Part shown: in pieces, positions 6,191-11,221 of the stretch
Layout of the letters: each line of letters begins with the position of its first letter
Position numbering within the stretch: position 1 is the stretch's first letter
Source of the DNA: Bacillota bacterium
GTDB lineage: Bacteria > Bacillota_C > Negativicutes > Sporomusales > Sporomusaceae
Reading direction: 5' to 3'
DNA: 11,221 nucleotides
Assembly (NCBI GenBank): GCA_023441125.1
Contig: JAEZQV010000479.1
Coordinates: forward strand, 1-11,221
Notes under the pieces: model-generated
The model's input: only the letters and a program-made list of their open reading frames with translations
What the model was told of the DNA's origin: nothing
The model's database searches: none
Translations under genes and position numbers: made by a program

Positions 6191-6961
6191 ATGATTACAA
6201 TCGTTGATGTGGCAGTAGCTTGCGGCAGCGGTGTTTTGGCAGCCTCTATCGGTGCGCTGGGGGCGTTTATAATGTGTGGCGTCCTGGTGGTTGCCAATAT
6301 GCCGGACTTGGCATTCGGACTCTATTTCGGACCGCATGTTTCTTTTGCCGCCGGCGTGGGCGCAGCGGCGTACGCCGGCAGAAAAGGTTTGATCGCCGGC
6401 AATAATATCGCTGTGCCGCTTATTAAGTTCAATGACAGTATGATTTTACTGGTAGGCGGTTTATTCGGAGTTGGCGGTCTGCTGGTACAAAAATTCCTGG
6501 CCGGAATGGGAACTCCTACCGATACGGTGGCTTTGACAGTAGGGCTTTCCGGTATTGTCTCCCGGTTATTGTTCGGCGACCGGAAGATATTTGCCGCCTA
6601 TTCCGTTCCGGCCGCAAACCAGCTCTTTTCACTGATTTTACTCGGATTGGGCGTCGGCCTGCTGGCTGCTTATGCCGGACTGGCAACCCAAAATGTTGCC
6701 CTTGGCTTTGGCATTGCCGCGATTACCCTTATTCTGCCGCTATTTACCGGTGTGGGACCGGCTACGCATCATGTGGCTCTCCCGGCCGCTGTGGCGGCGA
6801 ATGCCACCGGTAATATATGGCTGGGCGCGCTGTTCGGGGTGCTGGGGGCGGTACTTGGCGATTTTATTGGTCAGACAATGAACAAAGGCAACACGCACAT
6901 TGACCCGCCGGCTATTGTTATTGCCATATTAACAACCGTGGTCGTATTATTCTGGCGATAG
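6191..6961 (+). CDS. Polytopic inner-membrane protein of unrecognised family, sigma-54-controlled
   Basis: Very hydrophobic 256-aa protein with about seven to nine predicted membrane spans by eye (for example about 8-36, 49-62, 84-103, 112-128, 140-162, 168-188, 195-205, 209-228, 239-255). GAGGGGG (6176-6182) lies eight bases before the ATG. I do not recognise the family; a small permease or channel is plausible. Candidate functional sites are a Gly-Pro-His segment (GPHVSF, 47-52), GTPTDTVAL (107-115) and GPATHHVAL (189-197), whose resemblance hints at an internal repeat, and Gly-Asp pairs at 129-130 and 223-224. Paired membrane histidines (193-194) could bind a metal or substrate. It is the only gene between the sigma-54 promoter and a bidirectional terminator, so the upstream activator probably exists to control it. 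Gene call strong; function unknown. Confidence 0.87.
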   Translation: MITIVDVAVACGSGVLAASIGALGAFIMCGVLVVANMPDLAFGLYFGPHVSFAAGVGAAAYAGRKGLIAGNNIAVPLIKFNDSMILLVGGLFGVGGLLVQKFLAGMGTPTDTVALTVGLSGIVSRLLFGDRKIFAAYSVPAANQLFSLILLGLGVGLLAAYAGLATQNVALGFGIAAITLILPLFTGVGPATHHVALPAAVAANATGNIWLGALFGVLGAVLGDFIGQTMNKGNTHIDPPAIVIAILTTVVVLFWR

Positions 6962-6986
6962 CGGGGCAAGATTCCCGGTTTAGCCG

Positions 6987-7027
6987 GCAAACAAAATGGC
7001 CGCCCACTCGGCGGTCATTTTGTTTGC
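6987..7027. terminator. Bidirectional terminator between convergent genes
   Basis: Arms 6987-7004 and 7010-7027 form an 18-bp stem with a single G-T pair and a 5-nt loop. The GC core is GGCCGCC / GGCGGTC, and the outer stem is A-rich on the left (AAACAAAA) and T-rich on the right (TTTTGTTT), so it supplies a U-tract in either direction. It lies 25 nt past the membrane gene's stop and 15 nt past the end of the convergent exonuclease gene. Confidence 0.85.
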
Positions 7028-7042
7028 GTCCAGCCATGGGGG

Positions 7043-7795
7043 CTAGAAAATCTCCAGGCCTACCGGACAATGGTCGCTGCCCATAATTTGAGAATAGATG
7101 AGGGCATCTTTTACCGCTGCACGCAGCCGGTTGGAAACAATGAAATAGTCAATACGCCAGCCGATATTCCTGGCTCTGGCATTCATCATATAAGACCACC
7201 AGGTATAGGCATGCTCCTGGTCAGGATACAAAAAGCGGAAGGAATCGGTGTAGCCGGCTGCAAGCAGTACGGTCATCTTACCCCGCTCCTCCTCGGTAAA
7301 GCCGGCATTCTTCCGGTTGCTGGCGGGGTTTTTGATGTCTATTTCCTGATGGGCCACATTCAGGTCACCGCACAGGATGACCGGTTTTGTCTGATCAAGC
7401 CGGGCCAGATAGTTTCTAAAGTCATCTTCCCACTGGCTGCGGTAATTCAGGCGGGTAAGCCCGCGCTGGGAATTGGGGGTGTACACATTTACCAGGTAAA
7501 ACTGGTCATATTCCAGGGTAATGATGCGGCCTTCCTGATCGTGGGCCGCGATATTCATACCGTAGCAAACAGACAGGGGTTTTATTCTGGTAAAAACAGC
7601 CGTACCGGAATACCCTTTTTTTATGGCGCTGTTCCAGTATTGTTCATATCCGTCCAGCACCAGTTCGGACTGCTCTGGCTGCATTTTGGTTTCCTGTACA
7701 CAGAAGATATCGGCCTGCACACTGTGGAAAAAATCGGCAAAGCCCTTGGTAAGGCAAGCTCTCAGCCCGTTTACATTCCATGAAATTAATCGCAT
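7043..7795 (-). CDS. xth: Exodeoxyribonuclease III (AP endonuclease, ExoA/Xth)
   Basis: DNA base-excision repair enzyme: cleaves 5' of abasic sites and removes 3' blocks and 3'-terminal nucleotides with Mg2+. The product is 250 aa, normal for the family. Conserved residues of the exonuclease/endonuclease/phosphatase fold are all present: Asn7 (SWNVNG), Glu35 (QETK), Tyr105 (YTPNS), Asp144 and Asn146 (GDLNV), Asp216 (GWRIDYF), and Asp241-His242 (GSDHCPV). On the minus strand AGAGGGG lies about five bases before the ATG, supporting the start. It runs divergently from the flavoprotein gene and convergently with the membrane gene, and appears monocistronic. An intact, ordinary copy. Confidence 0.96.
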   Translation of the reverse strand: MRLISWNVNGLRACLTKGFADFFHSVQADIFCVQETKMQPEQSELVLDGYEQYWNSAIKKGYSGTAVFTRIKPLSVCYGMNIAAHDQEGRIITLEYDQFYLVNVYTPNSQRGLTRLNYRSQWEDDFRNYLARLDQTKPVILCGDLNVAHQEIDIKNPASNRKNAGFTEEERGKMTVLLAAGYTDSFRFLYPDQEHAYTWWSYMMNARARNIGWRIDYFIVSNRLRAAVKDALIYSQIMGSDHCPVGLEIF

Positions 7796-7816
7796 AATGC
7801 CCCTCTTTCTGGTTAA

Positions 7817-7841
7817 AAATCTGTAGCTATGCTATAGATTT
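7817..7841. promoter_or_regulatory. 11-bp dyad just upstream of exonuclease III
   Basis: AAATCTGTAGC (7817-7827) and GCTATAGATTT (7831-7841) are reverse complements apart from one G-T, around TAT. The centre lies 34 bp before the exonuclease start codon, where the promoter should be, so it may be an operator; alternatively it would form a hairpin in the leader. Confidence 0.4.
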
Positions 7842-7948
7842 CGGCATATGCGGGGCGGTGTCCTGCCTGGCTGCCGGTTATTTGGCCGGACAAGTTGGAC
7901 AGCGGCCGGAAAGTTCGGTAAAAAAACGATCAGCCAGCAGGAATTTCC

Positions 7949-7982
7949 ACTTTCTTGGATAATAAATATTAATAAAGAAAGT
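7949..7982. promoter_or_regulatory. AT-rich dyad upstream of the flavoprotein gene, possible promoter/operator
   Basis: ACTTTCTT (7949-7956) and AAGAAAGT (7975-7982) are exact reverse complements around an AT-rich centre (7957-7974). A weak pair TTTCCA (7944-7949) and TATTAA (7967-7972) at 17 bp would place the dyad over the promoter. The flavoprotein gene starts 29 nt after the dyad. The dyad is certain; the promoter call is weak. Confidence 0.4.
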
Positions 7983-8011
7983 TACTTTAACAGCTGAGGG
8001 GAGGATTTGCC

Positions 8012-9454
8012 ATGTATGATGTTTGCATTATTGGCGCCGGGGTAGTCGGGATGAACATTGCCAGACAACTGTCACGGTACAAGCTGCAAGTCTGTGTGCT
8101 CGAAAAAAATCAGGATGTAAGCTGTGGCTGTTCTAAAGCCAACAGCGGCATTGTCCACGGCGGTTATTCGGACGAGCCGGGAACCCTGAAAGCCGAGTTG
8201 TGCGTCAAGGGCAACCGGATGTATGAGCAGCTCAATAAAGAGTTAAACTTTGGCTATAGACAGACGGGTTCGCTGGTATTGGCTTTCAGTGCGGAAGAAA
8301 TCCATACCCTGCATACGCTTGCCGAATATGGCCGTCACAACGGCGTCGAAGGGCTGGCGGTAATTTCCGGTGAACAGGCGCGGGCGATGGAGCCCTATTT
8401 AAGCAGTGAAGTGGAAGCGGCTTTGTATTGTCCCAACGCCGGGGTCACTTCCCCTTATGAGTTTGTCGTGGCGCTGGCGGAAAATGCCGTTGCCAACGGA
8501 GTGACGCTTAAGCTTGGCAGTGAAGTTACCAAAATTCAGACCGGTGATGCCGGTTTCACGGTTTCCACCAGTCAGGGCGAAAGCCTGACGGCCCGTTATG
8601 TGATCAACGCGGCCGGTATCCATAGCGACCGTGTCGCCCAACTGGCCGGTATTCATGATTACCGCATTACTCCCCGGCGCGGCCAGTACGTGGTGCTGGA
8701 CAAGGAACAGAACTACCTGGTGAAGTCGGTAATTTTCCAGGTTCCGACCAAGCTGGGAAAAGGGATTCTGGTAACCACCACTTACCACGGTAACCTGATG
8801 ATCGGGCCTAATGCCGAGGAGATTGAAGACAAAGAAAATGTGAGCACCGACGATAAAACCCTGGAGTATATTGTGCAGACGGCGCGCAAATCGGTGCCGG
8901 GCTTTACCATGAAAAAGGCGCTCAAATCATTTGCCGGCAACAGACCGGTAGCCAACCGGAAGGACTGGGTTATTGAAGAAAGCAGCGTAAAACGGTTTAT
9001 TAATCTGGTGGGAATTGATTCGCCGGGACTGACCTCTTCGCCGGCCATCGCCTTAAAAGTGATCGGTATTTTGCAGGCCGCCGGGCTGGTACTGGAGCCC
9101 AAGACGGCCTTCGAGCCATACCGCAAGCCTGTTATCCGGCCGAAGGGTGCCGACTTTGACGGCGATAGTAATGCTCCTGAGCCCGAGCGGCATATCATCT
9201 GCCGCTGTGAACAGGTGACCGAGGCTGAAATCATCGACTGTATGCAGCGGGGGATTCCTGTAACCTCGCTGGCGGCCGTAAGCCGGCGTACCCGGGCCGG
9301 AATGGGGAGCTGCCAGGGCGCTTTCTGCGGACCGAGAGTCCGGCAGCTTCTTGCCCGTGAACTTAATATCCCGCCGGTGGAAGTAGGCGACCGGGACGAG
9401 CCGTCTTCCACCTTAGCGCAGCGCGCCAAACGCATGGATATGCTCAAAATGTGA
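8012..9454 (+). CDS. FAD-dependent oxidoreductase, GlpA/LhgO-like, with C-terminal BFD-type [2Fe-2S] domain
   Basis: Flavoprotein dehydrogenase related to anaerobic glycerol-3-phosphate dehydrogenase subunit A and L-2-hydroxyglutarate oxidases; the substrate cannot be set from sequence. It has 480 aa. The dinucleotide-binding GAGVVG (8-13) opens a DAO-type FAD domain with the typical NSGIVHGGY segment (about 47-55). The C-terminal 85 residues form a BFD-like [2Fe-2S] domain with Cys397, Cys399 (CRC), Cys434 and Cys439 (CQGAFC). GGGGAGG sits seven bases before the ATG. In many Firmicutes such a gene is followed by a second FAD/NAD-dependent oxidoreductase and a DUF1667 protein; neither is here, so its redox partner must be elsewhere. 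Divergent from exonuclease III; the downstream phosphoesterase gene is 110 nt away. Confidence 0.9.
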   Translation: MYDVCIIGAGVVGMNIARQLSRYKLQVCVLEKNQDVSCGCSKANSGIVHGGYSDEPGTLKAELCVKGNRMYEQLNKELNFGYRQTGSLVLAFSAEEIHTLHTLAEYGRHNGVEGLAVISGEQARAMEPYLSSEVEAALYCPNAGVTSPYEFVVALAENAVANGVTLKLGSEVTKIQTGDAGFTVSTSQGESLTARYVINAAGIHSDRVAQLAGIHDYRITPRRGQYVVLDKEQNYLVKSVIFQVPTKLGKGILVTTTYHGNLMIGPNAEEIEDKENVSTDDKTLEYIVQTARKSVPGFTMKKALKSFAGNRPVANRKDWVIEESSVKRFINLVGIDSPGLTSSPAIALKVIGILQAAGLVLEPKTAFEPYRKPVIRPKGADFDGDSNAPEPERHIICRCEQVTEAEIIDCMQRGIPVTSLAAVSRRTRAGMGSCQGAFCGPRVRQLLARELNIPPVEVGDRDEPSSTLAQRAKRMDMLKM

Positions 9455-9492
9455 GATGCTGTGACTATAGGCGATCCATGAATCTTTAGCTG

Positions 9493-9520
9493 CAGGCTGC
9501 CGGCAGGGCCTGTCAGCCTG
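9493..9520 (+). terminator. Small inverted repeat between flavoprotein and phosphoesterase genes
   Basis: CAGGCTG (9493-9499) and CAGCCTG (9514-9520) pair around a 14-nt loop and are followed by TATATAAAG, not a T-run. An adjoining 12-bp palindrome ATAAAGCTTTAT covers 9524-9535. Either a weak terminator or a regulatory site before the phosphoesterase gene. Confidence 0.35.
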
Positions 9521-9564
9521 TATATAAAGCTTTATTGGCTACTATCTAGTTAGGAGGCATAAGG

Positions 9565-10842
9565 ATGCCCACCCACAATTTGTTGCCTGGTCAAAACCAT
9601 AAAGTGTACTGGGGGGCCGTCAGCTTGGTTGTTGGCGGCCTTTTGGCCTATGTACTGCTGCTGTATCCGGGTACGGCCGTACTTCCCCGTTATCTTACCC
9701 TGACCTGGACGGATGAGCCTGCGACCACGCAGACAATAACCTGGCAGGCCGGCGCCCTGCTTACGGGCGGACAGCAAGTGGAGTATTGGGAGCAGACTGC
9801 CGACGGAGTTTTGTCCGGGCCGGGACAGATTGTCAGAGCGAAACGGGAAACGCTGCGCACCAACCGGGGGCAACTGGCCGTTTATTCCGCCAGACTGACC
9901 GGGCTAAAGCCCGGCACACGCTATATTTACCGGGTGGGAAACGGTTTTATTCAAAGCCGGCCACACAGTTTTGTCACCGCCGCAGCAGATGCAGAGCGAT
10001 TTAAGTTCTTGCTGTTCGGCGACTCGCAGGGCAGCAAGTATGATGATTGGCAGGCCACTTTGACCGGAGCCCGGCAGGCTCAGCCCGACGCCGCTTTTAT
10101 GGTTCACGCCGGTGATCTGGTGGATGTGGGGCTGGATTATGGGCAATGGCAGGACTGGTTCAGCGCCGGTGCAGGCATTATCGACAGCGTTCCGGTTATG
10201 CCGGTGATGGGCAACCATGAGACCTACACGCCGGACTGGCAGATAGCCAGGCCGGAATATTATGCGGGGCTGTTTAAACTGCCGGCCAACGGCCCGCAGG
10301 CGCTTACCGGCAAAGTGTATTCTTTTGATTATGGTCAGGTGCACTTTAGCGTTCTCGACAGCCAGGTGCAGGAAGAACGGGAGTTTATTCCCGACATACT
10401 AACGCTGCAGCAGACCTGGCTGGAGCAGGACCTGCGCGCCACGGCTAAGAAGTGGAAACTGGTCTTTATTCACCGCCCGCTTTATCATAACCGGCCTTCG
10501 CCGGGGGATGAGGATCTGCAGGCTGCCTTTGCTCCCATCCTTGACCAATATCATGTTGACGCCGTTTTCGCCGGGCATGACCACATCTATGCCCGGTCTT
10601 ATCCTATCCGGGGCGGGGTGTGGAACAACAGCCAGGCGGGGCAGGGGACCGTGTATATTACGACCGGCCGCAGCGGCGTCAGGACCTTTGCCCGGGCCGT
10701 GGCCAAGGACTGGGACGCGGTATATTACAATCCCCTGGACCAGCCGGTCTACCTGACCGTGGCGGTTGCTCCGGCCAGTTTGACGGTGCGCGCTTTTAAG
10801 CAAAACGGCGACAGCATTGATGTCTGGCGCCTAACCAAGTAA
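9565..10842 (+). CDS. Membrane-anchored metallophosphoesterase, purple-acid-phosphatase-like
   Basis: Predicted phosphomonoesterase or phosphodiesterase acting outside the cytoplasm; substrate unknown. It has 425 aa. A membrane span at about 15-35 acts as signal anchor. A fibronectin-like purple acid phosphatase N-terminal domain spans about 40-138. The calcineurin-type catalytic domain spans about 145-350, with metal ligands Asp153 (GDSQ), Asp184 (GDLVD), Asn217-His218 (GNHET), His303 (FIHRP), and His338 and His340 (GHDH). The Tyr of the purple acid phosphatase GDxxY motif is Asp187 here, so the enzyme should lack the Fe(III)-tyrosinate of true purple enzymes. A beta-rich tail closes the protein (about 393-425). 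GGAGG is seven bases before the ATG. No phosphate-regulon neighbour is present. Confidence 0.9.
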   Translation: MPTHNLLPGQNHKVYWGAVSLVVGGLLAYVLLLYPGTAVLPRYLTLTWTDEPATTQTITWQAGALLTGGQQVEYWEQTADGVLSGPGQIVRAKRETLRTNRGQLAVYSARLTGLKPGTRYIYRVGNGFIQSRPHSFVTAAADAERFKFLLFGDSQGSKYDDWQATLTGARQAQPDAAFMVHAGDLVDVGLDYGQWQDWFSAGAGIIDSVPVMPVMGNHETYTPDWQIARPEYYAGLFKLPANGPQALTGKVYSFDYGQVHFSVLDSQVQEEREFIPDILTLQQTWLEQDLRATAKKWKLVFIHRPLYHNRPSPGDEDLQAAFAPILDQYHVDAVFAGHDHIYARSYPIRGGVWNNSQAGQGTVYITTGRSGVRTFARAVAKDWDAVYYNPLDQPVYLTVAVAPASLTVRAFKQNGDSIDVWRLTK

Positions 10843-10868
10843 TTGCCGCCGTGGCGCCTGTTTGTTTG

Positions 10869-10889
10869 CGGCCCGCTGATTTCGGGCCG
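10869..10889 (+). terminator. Short GC-rich hairpin after the phosphoesterase gene
   Basis: CGGCCCG (10869-10875) and CGGGCCG (10883-10889) pair perfectly around a 7-nt loop, 27 nt after the stop codon. No T-run follows. Position fits a 3'-end structure; termination is unproven. Confidence 0.4.
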
Positions 10890-10944
10890 GACAGAAAAGA
10901 CAGCGCTGCCTCTATGAGCAGAGCTAGCGCTATTGCTATAACCC

Positions 10945-10976
10945 AACCTATGGTATGCAATAAGATACTATAGGTT
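10945..10976. promoter_or_regulatory. 12-bp dyad upstream of the chemoreceptor promoter
   Basis: AACCTATGGTAT (10945-10956) and ATACTATAGGTT (10965-10976) are reverse complements with one G-T, around an 8-nt loop. It ends 14 bp before the proposed -35, a typical activator-binding position. A terminator role is less likely because the following bases are not T-rich. Confidence 0.4.
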
Positions 10977-10990
10977 AAATAAGTGCCTAC

Positions 10991-11019
10991 TTGCCACTAG
11001 GTATTCCGTTATTTATTAT
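10991..11019 (+). promoter_or_regulatory. Putative sigma-A promoter for the chemoreceptor gene
   Basis: TTGCCA (10991-10996) and TATTAT (11014-11019) each match consensus at five of six positions with an ideal 17-bp spacer. The start would be near 11026, leaving a leader of about 57 nt. A 7-bp dyad TATTTAT / ATAAATA (11010-11016, 11021-11027) covers the -10 and start site. No sigma-28 (flagellar) TAAA-N15-GCCGATAA pattern was found. Confidence 0.5.
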
Positions 11020-11082
11020 TATAAATAGCCGGCTTGGCTGGAATAAATTGCATTCCGTCTATGCGAAAGGACGTGTACAACT

Positions 11083-11221
11083 ATGAAAATAACCAACATC
11101 CACACCCGCCTGTTACTGCTGCTACTGCCTTGCTTTTTAATTGCCTTTGGCCTGTTAGCCGGCGTTAGCTATTATTTGTCCTCCCAGGCTCTCTCCCAAT
11201 CCCTGGACGAAACGGCGCAGG
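11083..11221 (+). CDS. Methyl-accepting chemotaxis protein, N-terminal fragment cut by window edge
   Basis: Only 46 codons are visible. They start at ATG 11083, 11 bases after AAAGGA. A short basic cytoplasmic stretch (KITNIHTR) leads into a membrane span at about 10-31, then SYYLSSQALSQSLDETAQ, which resembles the first residues of the extracellular sensor region in chemoreceptors of Negativicutes and clostridia, commonly a dCache type. Such proteins relay ligand binding to CheA/CheW. Sensor kinases can share this N-terminal layout, so the assignment rests on pattern recognition of a short fragment. Confidence 0.6.
   Translation, partial: MKITNIHTRLLLLLLPCFLIAFGLLAGVSYYLSSQALSQSLDETAQ

Noticed and set aside
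7070..7783. Long open frame (237 aa) on the + strand opposite exonuclease III
   Set aside because: It is a shadow of a gene with all catalytic motifs intact on the other strand, has no ribosome binding site and no recognisable protein features.
8782..9447. Long open frame (221 aa) on the - strand opposite the flavoprotein
   Set aside because: Antisense to a well-supported gene; Ser/Arg-rich composition typical of a reverse-frame artefact and no binding site.

Overview
The window looks like ordinary chromosome from an anaerobic, Gram-negative-type Firmicute (Negativicutes, probably Sporomusaceae). This is inferred from the gene families, not from a search. The clues are moderately high G+C by eye, strong AGGAGG-type ribosome binding sites, a rubrerythrin with an N-terminal rubredoxin domain, a tandem DUF1540 protein, a glycerol-3-phosphate-dehydrogenase-like flavoprotein with a [2Fe-2S] tail, and a chemoreceptor N-terminus of a type common in that group. 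I saw no tRNA or rRNA gene, insertion sequence, CRISPR array or phage gene.

Layout, left to right. (1) 1-2019, +: a 5'-truncated XPD/DinG-type iron-sulfur DNA helicase, followed by a perfect 16-bp hairpin. (2) 2327-3106, +: a conserved protein of unknown function behind its own sigma-A-like promoter, ending at a perfect 15-bp hairpin. (3) 3266-4143, +: a two-gene operon of reverse rubrerythrin and a Cys-rich tandem DUF1540 protein, closed by a terminator. (4) 4387-5844, +: a PAS-AAA+-Fis sigma-54 activator whose stop codon lies inside its own terminator. (5) 5845-6190: a 346-nt regulatory region rich in dyads, with a consensus -24/-12 sigma-54 promoter at 6071-6087. (6) 6191-6961, +: a polytopic membrane protein of unrecognised family, read from that promoter. 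(7) 7043-7795, -: exodeoxyribonuclease III, sharing a bidirectional terminator with the membrane gene. (8) 8012-9454, +: the flavoprotein, divergent from exonuclease III across a 216-nt spacer with two dyads. (9) 9565-10842, +: a membrane-anchored purple-acid-phosphatase-like metallophosphoesterase. (10) 11083 to the right edge: the start of a methyl-accepting chemotaxis protein, with a sigma-A-like promoter and two dyads upstream.

The most coherent unit is 4387-6961. A PAS-sensing enhancer-binding protein with an intact GAFTGA loop sits directly upstream of a consensus sigma-54 promoter and is insulated from it by a strong terminator. The only gene behind the promoter before the next terminator is an uncharacterised multi-span membrane protein. 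This suggests a self-contained, signal-gated system for one membrane protein, possibly a transporter, whose substrate the sequence does not reveal. The rubrerythrin/DUF1540 pair is a plausible peroxide-defence and metal-binding operon. The remaining genes look like independent housekeeping or accessory units.
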